Shown: positions 7,269 through 14,337 of the stretch, one piece after another
How the letters are laid out: every line of letters starts with the position of its first letter
How positions within the stretch are numbered: the first letter of the stretch is position 1
Assembly (NCBI RefSeq): GCF_029714945.1
Contig: NZ_CP121634.1
Span: 3,617,001 to 3,681,000 of the forward strand
DNA: 64,000 bases
From: Bradyrhizobium sp. CIAT3101
GTDB taxonomy: Bacteria; Pseudomonadota; Alphaproteobacteria; Rhizobiales; Xanthobacteraceae
Direction: 5' to 3'
Translations under genes and position numbers: made by a program
Notes under the pieces: generated by a model
Database searches by the model: none
The model's input: only the letters and a program-made list of their open reading frames with translations
What the model was told of the DNA's origin: nothing

Positions 7269-9419
7269 ATGGCCGAAGGCGATATCGTCCGCAGGGTAAC
7301 GATTACTGCGACAGGCGAAGGCATCGACAGCACGACACGTTCTGTTGAGGGACTAAGCGACGCACTTTCAAACGTCGGCGCTAATTCAGACCTATCACTA
7401 GCAGCCCTTACCGGGCTTGGCGCCAGCGCTGTTGGCGCCGTGGCGACAATAAGCGGCTTTGTCGATTACATCGCCAAGGCAAACAAAGAACTTGCCGACA
7501 TGCAGACTACGGCCCGTGAGGCTGGCTTGTCGGTTCGCGATTTCCAATCTGTCGCGTTCGGTGGCCAAGTTGCTGGCCTGAACATGGATCAAATCAATTC
7601 CGGCCTGACAAAGTCGGCGCAACTACTCAACGACGCACAGCGTAACGCAAATTCGCTGTCAAAAGAATTCGACGCCAACGGGCTTAGTATCAAGAACGCC
7701 AACGGGCAGTTGATTTCCGAAAATCAGCTTTTGCAGACTGCGGGCGACCTTGTGCGACGGGCTCAGACCCCGCAAGACCAAATCGCGATTGCGCAGATGT
7801 TGGGCTATACAAAGGAATGGATTCCGTTTCTTGAGCAGGCGGCGCACGGCCTAGACGGCATCAGGACAGCCGCTCAAGACGCTGGCGTTGTCGTCAGCGA
7901 AGAGACGATTGCGAAGGCTGCAGAATTCGACGACCGCTGGCGCAAATCTAGCGTTGAGTGGTCTATGTATATGAAAGCGGCCTTTGATGAGGCGTTGCCC
8001 TATCTAGATAACCTGATTGAGAAGTCGGCCAAGTTCATCAAATCGATTGACCCGGCGCAAATCCAGAAGGCCAGCGACGAAAGCTTTAAGCAGTTCGAAG
8101 CGGCGACTGGCATTCCGGCTGACGACGGCGTTATTACGATCAACGCCGACAAGCTAGAAGGCGCATTCAAGGAATGGCACGACTCGCCAGTATTTGAGTA
8201 CGGCACTTGGAAGAATTTCGGTCGCGCGATTTGGGACGGCTTTTCGTTTCAGAACGGCGATAGCGCCGCTGCGACGATTCCAGGTTACGCATCACAGCGC
8301 ATTACAGAGCCGACGTATCCGACTGCTGCGCAGATGGATGCTGCCTTTGACAAGGCGAATCCGCCTGATCCGGGCTCAAGAGAACACCCGCTGGCCGGGT
8401 TGTCTGCTTCTGATTATGAGTCGCTGACACCGTCGAAGGTGGCGGGGCGAGATAAGGACAACAGCAATGATGCACTCGACCGCGCAACGGAGGCACTGCA
8501 GAAATACGTAAAGACGCAAAACGCCGCTGCAGACTCTGTTGGTACGACCGCAGACAATGTTGAGCATCTTCGCGCCATGGCCCAATTGGAAGCGGCCGCA
8601 GAGCGGGAAGGCCTCGGGGCTACCGACCAGCGACGGGCAGGTTTCGAGAAGCTAGCCCAAAGTGCCGGTGACGCAGCGCTTGCGCTGGAGAAAGCGAAGG
8701 TTGCCAATAGCATCAACTTCGCCAATCAAACGGCTCTGTTGTCGCCGCAAGACGTGCAGATTGCGACGTCGCTTAAGAACATATACCCGGACGTTACGAC
8801 GGCGCTTAACAGCGCTGAAGCCGCGCAAATGCGGATGAACAACGCGGTCAAGGACTTCAGCAACGAAGCTCGTACGGACATTACCGGCTTCGCGACCGAC
8901 CTTTTGCATGCGCGCCAGAGTGGCGAAAGCTTCTGGCAATCGTTTGCAACGGCCGGTTCAAATGCGCTCAACAAAATCAGTGAAAAATTGTTATCGATGT
9001 CAGTCGACAAGCTCTGGTCTAACGCGTTCGGCGGCACGACGGGAAGCGGTCTAATGGGCCTGTTCGGCTTGGGTGGTTCGTCTCCAACAATGAGCGGCAC
9101 CGGCCTTGGTGCTGGCACAGGTGGGCTATCGTTCCCCATGTTTGCTGACGGCACCGACAACGCACCGGGTGGTTGGAGCATAGTCGGTGAAAAAGGCCCT
9201 GAACTTCGCTACCTCGATAAGGGCACGAAAATTTTGCCAAACGGTGTATTGCCGGATACCGGCAGCGTTACGGCGCCAGTCAATGTAACCATTGATGCGC
9301 GTGGTGCTGATGAAGCAGGGCTTGCGCGCGTAACTGCGCAGATTGCAGACTTGAAGGCATCGCTGCCGGGCACGATCGTTTCTACGGTTCAGAAGGCCAA
9401 ACAGACGCGGCGCCTATAA
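7269..9419 (+). CDS. Tape-measure-like phage tail protein
   Basis: A 716-residue protein with a long Ala/Gln/Asp-rich helical core and a hydrophobic segment near residues 38-65. The C-terminal 'FADGTDNAPGGWSIVGEKGPEL...' block is the characteristic ending of lambda-like tail tape-measure proteins. It would set tail length and take part in DNA ejection. At 716 residues it is short for a siphophage tape measure. AAAGGAAA just before the ATG is the ribosome binding site. No tail assembly chaperone precedes it and no distal tail genes follow, so the tail module here is incomplete or rearranged. Confidence 0.8.
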   Translation: MAEGDIVRRVTITATGEGIDSTTRSVEGLSDALSNVGANSDLSLAALTGLGASAVGAVATISGFVDYIAKANKELADMQTTAREAGLSVRDFQSVAFGGQVAGLNMDQINSGLTKSAQLLNDAQRNANSLSKEFDANGLSIKNANGQLISENQLLQTAGDLVRRAQTPQDQIAIAQMLGYTKEWIPFLEQAAHGLDGIRTAAQDAGVVVSEETIAKAAEFDDRWRKSSVEWSMYMKAAFDEALPYLDNLIEKSAKFIKSIDPAQIQKASDESFKQFEAATGIPADDGVITINADKLEGAFKEWHDSPVFEYGTWKNFGRAIWDGFSFQNGDSAAATIPGYASQRITEPTYPTAAQMDAAFDKANPPDPGSREHPLAGLSASDYESLTPSKVAGRDKDNSNDALDRATEALQKYVKTQNAAADSVGTTADNVEHLRAMAQLEAAAEREGLGATDQRRAGFEKLAQSAGDAALALEKAKVANSINFANQTALLSPQDVQIATSLKNIYPDVTTALNSAEAAQMRMNNAVKDFSNEARTDITGFATDLLHARQSGESFWQSFATAGSNALNKISEKLLSMSVDKLWSNAFGGTTGSGLMGLFGLGGSSPTMSGTGLGAGTGGLSFPMFADGTDNAPGGWSIVGEKGPELRYLDKGTKILPNGVLPDTGSVTAPVNVTIDARGADEAGLARVTAQIADLKASLPGTIVSTVQKAKQTRRL

Positions 9420-9487
9420 GTCCATCTGACTATTGGGGGCTTGGATGAAAGTCAGTATCTTCCAAGCCCTCATGATGGGGTGAATCT

Positions 9488-11200
9488 ATGTCTACCACTG
9501 ATGCAGTAAGGTCCGAGGTTGAACGCTTTCTGAGGTCTCCGGACCCGGAAGTGCTTTGCATTACCGGCGAATGGGGAGTCGGCAAGACCTACATGTGGCA
9601 ATCGATTTTGGATCGCCTTAGAATTAAACGAGAAGTGGGGCTTTGGCGGTATTCGTATGTGTCGTTGTTCGGCGTAGGTTCACTCGATGTAATGCGGACG
9701 GCGATATTCGAGAACATGGAAGTGCTCGCTCCGCAAGGAGGCGCTGGTTATGAGTGGCTCGTTTCTGGCGGCTCCAGTGTGCTCAAGAACAGTAAGAAGC
9801 TTGTCAGTGTGGCTTCCGCCATACCGGTCGTTGGCAGCTACGTTGGCAAGGCGCAACCGCTGCTATTTTCTGCGATCAGAAATCAGATCATATGCGTTGA
9901 TGATCTGGAGCGACGCAGCGGGTCACTGTCGGTTAAGGACGTGTTTGGGTTAGTTTCGTTTCTGCGCGAGCAGCGTGGGTGTAAGGTAATCCTTCTTCTA
10001 AACCAGTCCCAGGTGGACAAAGATGAAACCAGCAAGGCGGAGTTCGCGGACTATTTCGAGAAAGTCATTGACGTCAAACTCGTATACGCGCCGTCGTCAA
10101 CTGACGCTGTGTCAATCGCCATCGAGGGCAATGATGGGCTGTCCAGTATCATTCGAGAGCACTGCGAACGGCTCCGAATCGCGAATATCAGGGTAATCAA
10201 GAAGATTGAGCGTTTGGTTCGGATGATGGAGCCAACTCTGAGCAAGCTTGATGAAGAGGTTACCCGGCAGGCTGTGCATTCCATCGCGATGTTTGGTTGG
10301 TGCAAATTTGACGCTGGTGCAAAGCCTCCGCCTATGGACTACATCCGGCAAAGCTCATTAGGGCGCTACATAGACCGAAAAAATAGTAAGGAAGCGCCAA
10401 GCGCAGATGAATCCCGTTGGGATACAATTCTAGAGGAATATGACTGGGGCAACCTCGATGATTTCGATGTTGCGCTGTTGAAGTTCGTTGAAACTAGCTT
10501 GCTTGATAGGGAGTTGATCGAGAAGGCGGCCGCTGAAGCCCAGTTGAAGCATAGGCGATTAAAGAAAGCTGTTTCGTTCGAACAGGCGTGGCGAGTCTAT
10601 CACGACTCGTTCGGCGAAAATGACCATGAGGTATGTATAGCGCTTGTACGTGGCTTCAAAGAAAACATCGATGTTCTAAGCAAACGCAATTTAGACGAGG
10701 TCCTGAGTATCTTGCGCGAATTGGGTCGGGCAGCCGACGCAGATGCTCTGATCGAATTCGCTGAGAGCGCGGCGAGCAACGAGTTTTGGGCGTCGGACGA
10801 TCCGTTTGAACGAGATATCAAAGATGCAAGGTTGCTTGAACTAACGACAAAAAGACGAGAGGTGGCGAAGCCGGTGTTCGATTTTGAACAAGACTTGGTA
10901 CTTTCGGCTGAGAGGATGGACGAGGATAGGCGCGTTCAGGTCGCTGCTGCACCGGTCGAGCAGTATCAAGCACTGTTCGAGGCCCGTACGGGAACAGAGC
11001 TACGCCGCGCGGTTCTGTCTGCGTTGGACTATCGGCGGATCATTAATGCGACAGAGAACATGCGAACGATAGTCGCCAAAGCCGAAGCCGCTCTTCGGGC
11101 GATTGGCAGAAAGTCGAAATTGAACGAGCTTCGTATACAACGATATGGAATCTCGATTGAAGAGTCCTCCACTCCGGAGGACGAAGGGTCAGAAGAATAG
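9488..11200 (+). CDS. KAP-like P-loop NTPase, phage cargo
   Basis: A 570-residue P-loop NTPase. Walker A is 'GEWGVGKT' at residues 27-34, and Walker B is 'IICVDDLER' at 134-142, a combination typical of the KAP family of STAND-related NTPases. A hydrophobic stretch lies between them (about 103-130), as in KAP proteins with inserted membrane segments. The C-terminal 300 residues are helical with no recognisable effector domain. KAP NTPases include phage-exclusion proteins such as the plasmid-encoded PifA (established knowledge). Location between structural genes and the integrase, in the usual cargo slot, supports an anti-phage or superinfection-exclusion role, but this is inference. Its base composition is more AT-rich than the flanking phage genes. 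Confidence 0.7.
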   Translation: MSTTDAVRSEVERFLRSPDPEVLCITGEWGVGKTYMWQSILDRLRIKREVGLWRYSYVSLFGVGSLDVMRTAIFENMEVLAPQGGAGYEWLVSGGSSVLKNSKKLVSVASAIPVVGSYVGKAQPLLFSAIRNQIICVDDLERRSGSLSVKDVFGLVSFLREQRGCKVILLLNQSQVDKDETSKAEFADYFEKVIDVKLVYAPSSTDAVSIAIEGNDGLSSIIREHCERLRIANIRVIKKIERLVRMMEPTLSKLDEEVTRQAVHSIAMFGWCKFDAGAKPPPMDYIRQSSLGRYIDRKNSKEAPSADESRWDTILEEYDWGNLDDFDVALLKFVETSLLDRELIEKAAAEAQLKHRRLKKAVSFEQAWRVYHDSFGENDHEVCIALVRGFKENIDVLSKRNLDEVLSILRELGRAADADALIEFAESAASNEFWASDDPFERDIKDARLLELTTKRREVAKPVFDFEQDLVLSAERMDEDRRVQVAAAPVEQYQALFEARTGTELRRAVLSALDYRRIINATENMRTIVAKAEAALRAIGRKSKLNELRIQRYGISIEESSTPEDEGSEE

Positions 11201-11243
11201 TCAGTGGTGAGCGCTACCCAGCTTGGTCACAGTTGGCCTGCGC

Positions 11244-12098
11244 CTAGAATCGACCGCGAGCTGCGCGAAAGGAAATTCCGGGTTCTCCGTCGAAAGGACT
11301 CCAGAACCAAAAATTACCAAAGCGTCCGGTGGCCGCGTCGGTGATGGGCAGACGCTCAAGATAGCGCTGGTACGCAATGACGCCGCCCAGTGTCTTCCTA
11401 TTCGCAATGAACAATTCGTGGGGAGGGTTTTTCACCAATGCTTGAAAATCGGCCCTCACTCTGTGTTCGTTCTTTAGCCAGCGTTTCATTTGCGTCGCCT
11501 GCTGCCAAGCAAGTATGTCGGCAGCTTGCACCGCACTTGAGTCGTTCTTCTCGACGAAGCCGTGAGTTTCGTAGCGGTATCGAATTCGCAGCGACTCATC
11601 TTCGAAGATCCGCTTCATTATCGCGTTGGCGCGTCGCTGGCTTTTGTGGCCGGCTTCAAAGAAGTAGGATATTCTGCCTTCGAAATTGTTGCGGGCGATC
11701 CATGCCTGGACACCTGCAAGTATCTGCCAGCAACAGAAGCTGTAAGCATCGCCCGTGATATCTTGGCGTGTCATCAAGTAATCGTAGTCTGGCTCGTTGA
11801 TGGCAATCGCCAAGCCCAAAAGTGCATGGTCGTTTATCAACTTGATGACTTTTTTCTCCGCATCAGCTCCTGCATCTCGCGATATGGTGTTGAATGGTGT
11901 GGTTCGTTGTGCGCAGGCCGCCATGTGAAAATGGGGCAGTCCATATTGGCTCAGGACCTGCTTCCACTTGACTTCTAAAGCCTCGCGGCTTTCCCGTGAA
12001 AATATGTATCCAGCGACACATAAGACGGGTGACCCGTCGTGCGATCCACTTTCGTCAAAATAGCATTCTACTGAGTTTGCCGTGTTGCCATGTGCCAT
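11244..12098 (-). CDS. DUF3800 domain protein
   Basis: A 284-residue protein. The N-terminal 'YFDESGSHDG' (about residues 13-22) and the downstream 'QAADILAW' are the two signature blocks of DUF3800, a family with a predicted RNase H-like fold that occurs often in mobile elements and defence-rich loci. The ATG at 12098 is chosen because the open frame upstream of it overlaps a better gene in another frame. It is convergent with the KAP-like NTPase gene; 43 bases separate the two stops. The acidic residues in the first block could bind metal. Nuclease activity is inferred from the fold and has not been shown for most members. Confidence 0.75.
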   Translation of the reverse strand: MAHGNTANSVECYFDESGSHDGSPVLCVAGYIFSRESREALEVKWKQVLSQYGLPHFHMAACAQRTTPFNTISRDAGADAEKKVIKLINDHALLGLAIAINEPDYDYLMTRQDITGDAYSFCCWQILAGVQAWIARNNFEGRISYFFEAGHKSQRRANAIMKRIFEDESLRIRYRYETHGFVEKNDSSAVQAADILAWQQATQMKRWLKNEHRVRADFQALVKNPPHELFIANRKTLGGVIAYQRYLERLPITDAATGRFGNFWFWSPFDGEPGISFRAARGRF

Positions 12099-12108
12099 CT
12101 GTCGGGGC

Positions 12109-12279
12109 TCAGTTCTCACGCGGCAGCTTCGCGATAGCTCTGCGCAGCTTGATTTCAATGCATCTTGCGCAAATCCACTCGCCATCACCGGCCGGTGGGT
12201 CAAGAATGACCAACTCTCCCGGTGAGTATTCTTCCTCGCAATGATCGCAGCGGGCGATTTCGTCGATCCGTTCTGACAC
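12109..12279 (-). CDS. Small zinc-ribbon protein (56 aa)
   Basis: A short gene on the minus strand from GTG at 12279 to TGA at 12109, in a different frame from the open frame that overlaps it. It encodes 56 residues with two paired cysteine motifs, 'CDHC' (11-14) and 'CARC' (37-40), 22 residues apart. This is the arrangement of a four-cysteine zinc ribbon. A Lys/Arg-rich C-terminal helix follows. A GGGG lies shortly upstream of the GTG. Its stop is 10 bases before the DUF3800 start, so the two form an operon. Function unknown; a nucleic-acid-binding partner of the DUF3800 protein is a reasonable guess. Confidence 0.65.
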   Translation of the reverse strand: MSERIDEIARCDHCEEEYSPGELVILDPPAGDGEWICARCIEIKLRRAIAKLPREN

Positions 12280-12304
12280 AAAGCACCCCGTAGTACGGCT
12301 TGGC

Positions 12305-12324
12305 TGTAGCGATTTCAGCTACAA
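12305..12324. promoter_or_regulatory. Palindromic operator, copy 1
   Basis: TGTAGC (12305-12310) and GCTACA (12318-12323) form an inverted repeat with a 7-base spacer ending in TTCA. The same sequence recurs upstream of the XRE repressor gene at 13697-13715. It lies between the divergent zinc-ribbon/DUF3800 operon and the lipoprotein gene. A TTGACA at 12334-12339 just downstream could be a -35 element for the lipoprotein. Confidence 0.6.
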
Positions 12325-12392
12325 CTTAAGCGTTTGACAGGCAACAAGTGCTTCGTCAATGTGTTGATAGTGTAGCTAGGCTGGGGGCTGAA

Positions 12393-12809
12393 ATGCAGAG
12401 GGTCTACGGCGCGGCCGTTTTGGCGGTTGCGTCGATTTTGTCAGGTTGCTCTTCGACGCCAGCCGATCTTGAAGCAAAGGCGGCGCCCGTCGTTAAAACG
12501 TATCGAGAGAACTACCAAGAAATCTATCGGCGCGTGTCTACAACGGCGAAGCGTTGCTTTGCCGGGAATGTGGGTGCCTATGCGTCTTTTGCCGTGGATT
12601 CAGACCTATATTCTGAACTCGGTTACGGCGAAACAACGCTTTCAATGATCAACATGGGAGCGCGCAACTACTATCTGTCCGTCCGCGTCGAAAAGGACCC
12701 AACCGGGTCGAAGCTAACTGTGCGATCTGGCAACACGATGGCGAGTGATCGCTATAAGGGTCTCATATTGTCGTGGGCAGATGGAGACCAAAACTGTCCA
12801 ATGATTTAG
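12393..12809 (+). CDS. Small lipoprotein (138 aa)
   Basis: ATG at 12393 has a GGGGG 7-12 bases upstream and gives a clean lipoprotein signal: a basic start, a hydrophobic stretch and a lipobox 'LSGC' with the lipidated Cys near residue 19. An in-frame start at 12348 would only add a non-signal extension. The mature part has two Cys, a helical segment and a small beta domain; no family recognised. Phage-encoded outer-membrane lipoproteins often block superinfection (established for several coliphages), and the site in the lysogenic control region fits expression from the prophage. That role is inference. Confidence 0.65.
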   Translation: MQRVYGAAVLAVASILSGCSSTPADLEAKAAPVVKTYRENYQEIYRRVSTTAKRCFAGNVGAYASFAVDSDLYSELGYGETTLSMINMGARNYYLSVRVEKDPTGSKLTVRSGNTMASDRYKGLILSWADGDQNCPMI

Positions 12810-12818
12810 AGCGCGCAA

Positions 12819-13427
12819 TTGGCCACGACACGTTCGCATACGATTCGAGGGTGGCCCCGTGGCATGTCGCGCTTGGAGGCAGCCGATTATATCGGCGCAA
12901 CGCCTGAGACGTTCGACGACATGGTGAAGGTAGGGACCATGCCTAAGCCGAAGAAGATCGGCGGCGCTGATCGCTGGGATAGGGTGCAGTTGGATAGATG
13001 CTTTGATGCCATATCCGGCACGGAGACGAATTCTGCAGTCATTGAGTTTGAAACCGGACCGTTAACTGGCAAGCGACTTTCAATCGAGGAACGCCGCGCG
13101 TTGCCGAACTGGGGGCTTTCTGTGACGGATTCCTCTACGTGGCTGACCGAAGGGGAGGCTAAGATATGGTTGGAGGATTGCAGAGAGGAAGAGAAGCAAG
13201 CCATTCTAGGTAGGCCAATGGCGGCGACCGAACGGCGCGCCCTCCGTGAGTTAACTCCACACAGAGGTGAGTTTGTCCCCTTGGAACGAATTGGCAAAGG
13301 GATAGGCTTTGCGTGTCTAGAAAAACTTGTATGGCGCGGTTACGCAAAGCAGGGGCAAAACAACGCAGATGGAAAAGCTACCTTTCAAATCACGGACGCA
13401 GGCCTTGAAGCGGCCAACCGGATTTGA
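12819..13427 (+). CDS. AlpA/MerR-like DNA-binding protein, possible excisionase
   Basis: The open frame starts with TTG at 12819 (202 residues). An ATG at 12864 would give 187 and start right at the DNA-binding domain. Residues about 16-65 ('MSRLEAADYIGATPETFDDMV...WDRVQLD') match the winged helix-turn-helix of AlpA/excisionase-type proteins: a 'SRxEAAxYIG' first helix and a 'G.MP.P' turn. The C-terminal 120 residues are unrecognised but end in a winged-helix-like segment. With a large serine recombinase nearby, this is a candidate directionality factor or lysogeny regulator. The XRE gene is convergent, 3 bases away. Confidence 0.6.
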   Translation: MATTRSHTIRGWPRGMSRLEAADYIGATPETFDDMVKVGTMPKPKKIGGADRWDRVQLDRCFDAISGTETNSAVIEFETGPLTGKRLSIEERRALPNWGLSVTDSSTWLTEGEAKIWLEDCREEEKQAILGRPMAATERRALRELTPHRGEFVPLERIGKGIGFACLEKLVWRGYAKQGQNNADGKATFQITDAGLEAANRI

Positions 13428-13430
13428 GGA

Positions 13431-13664
13431 TTAGCGCGTCGTCTTCTTCAACCTCACCCCAGCGCCTTCGCCGTTCTCCTCGATAAAGAGAACGCCGGCC
13501 TTTTCGAGAGCGGCGCGCATTTTTTCGAGGTTGTCTCCGCGAGGTTCGCGGCTCTCGCCTTCGAAATCAATTACGGTCGACAATCCTACGCGCGCGCTTT
13601 TCGCTAGTTGCGCCTGTGACAATCGGATGAGTGCGCGAGCAGCGCGGCATTGGCTTGGTGTCAT
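13431..13664 (-). CDS. XRE-family HTH regulator, likely phage repressor
   Basis: A 77-residue protein that is essentially one Cro/C1-type helix-turn-helix. Residues 3-60 carry the typical 'RLSQAQLAKSARVGLSTVIDFE...R' recognition pattern. There is no peptidase or dimerisation domain, so it is the small type of regulator found in rhizobial prophages and toxin-antitoxin-like loci. Its upstream region holds two perfect palindromes, one shared with the DUF3800/lipoprotein promoter region. A TTGACT (complement of 13720-13725) would be its -35 box, which places operator copy 2 over the -10 region. Autorepression is therefore likely. Confidence 0.8.
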   Translation of the reverse strand: MTPSQCRAARALIRLSQAQLAKSARVGLSTVIDFEGESREPRGDNLEKMRAALEKAGVLFIEENGEGAGVRLKKTTR

Positions 13665-13693
13665 GATCTTTTGATATCGGCTTTCGGTTCTGG

Positions 13694-13716
13694 CTTGTAG
13701 CTACTTCAGCTACAAG
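13694..13716. promoter_or_regulatory. Palindromic operator, copy 2
   Basis: CTTGTAGCT (13694-13702) and AGCTACAAG (13708-13716) form a 9-bp perfect inverted repeat with a 5-base spacer. The core TGTAGC...TTCAGCTACAA is shared with 12305-12324. It sits 30 bases upstream of the XRE start, in the place expected for an autorepressor site. Confidence 0.7.
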
Positions 13717-13719
13717 CGA

Positions 13720-13740
13720 AGTCAAATAAAATATTTGACT
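13720..13740. promoter_or_regulatory. Second palindrome in divergent promoter region
   Basis: AGTCAAATA (13720-13728) and TATTTGACT (13732-13740) form a 9-bp perfect inverted repeat with an AAA spacer. Each arm contains a TTGACT, so the palindrome supplies a possible -35 box to both the XRE gene (minus) and the small gene at 13821 (plus). Confidence 0.55.
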
Positions 13741-13820
13741 CTGAATTCCGCATGAAGCAGTGTCTGGTACATGGAAGATGACTTCCGAATCGTCATAGAC
13801 GAAACTGGAAAGAACCTATC

Positions 13821-14075
13821 ATGCAGAGCATCACTGAACTGGCGGCTGTTCGTGCAGCCGCGTGGAATGTTGTTGGCAACGTGCATATACCGGAAGAGGA
13901 TGCACAGAAATTCATGATCGAGGTGTTTGCGGCTGAAGCCGCGATATTATCCACTTCGATCAGTACTCGGGAAGACAAAATAATCGCTCGCGACATTCTC
14001 TACGAGGGTGGCGAGATTGATTTTGCGGATAGCTTCAAGGAGCAGCTTACGTTGAGGCTTCTTCACGCGATCTAG
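13821..14075 (+). CDS. Hypothetical phage protein (84 aa)
   Basis: A short acidic, mainly helical protein encoded divergently from the XRE regulator, as an early or lysogenic gene would be. It starts with ATG at 13821 and is followed 20 bases after the stop by a strong terminator, so it is a monocistronic unit. The sequence has Ala-rich helices, a 'STSISTRED' turn and no recognisable motif. It has no Cys and no signal peptide. Function unknown. Confidence 0.55.
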   Translation: MQSITELAAVRAAAWNVVGNVHIPEEDAQKFMIEVFAAEAAILSTSISTREDKIIARDILYEGGEIDFADSFKEQLTLRLLHAI

Positions 14076-14094
14076 AAAATTGTAGCAGCAAACG

Positions 14095-14123
14095 CCGTCC
14101 CGGCAATCGTCGGGGCGGTTTTT
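14095..14123 (+). terminator. Rho-independent terminator
   Basis: CCGTCCCG (14095-14102) pairs with CGGGGCGG (14111-14118), with one G-T pair, and is followed by five T (14119-14123). It ends the 13821-14075 unit and isolates the integrase operon. Confidence 0.75.
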
Positions 14124-14145
14124 ACTTTTTGATGAGGGACGTTTT

Positions 14146-14337
14146 ATGCACATGAATCAATTGCCAAGACCAGCAAACAGCAACCGTGCTCAGTTGTTTG
14201 CGGGAAACGCAGCGCTGTCATTGGACGAAGATACCGAAGCGGCGCTTGACGCCTTCGTTGTGGCTCTTGCCCGTCACCAAGCTCGTATCGACCACATTGA
14301 AGCAATGAGGGCAGCCAATGACAATACTCGGCACTAA
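14146..14337 (+). CDS. Small protein upstream of recombinase (63 aa)
   Basis: A 63-residue open frame whose last 20 bases overlap the start of the recombinase gene in another frame, so the two are probably co-translated. The ATG at 14146 follows GATGAGGGACG, which carries a GAGGG ribosome binding site; an ATG at 14152 is also possible. The product is Ala-rich and helical with a basic end. A small protein in this position can be a recombination directionality or accessory factor, but nothing in the sequence proves that. Confidence 0.55.
   Translation: MHMNQLPRPANSNRAQLFAGNAALSLDEDTEAALDAFVVALARHQARIDHIEAMRAANDNTRH

Noticed and set aside
12242..12281. Start of the DUF3800 protein at 12281
   Set aside because: The extension overlaps the zinc-ribbon gene in another frame, and the DUF3800 domain itself begins only after 12098.
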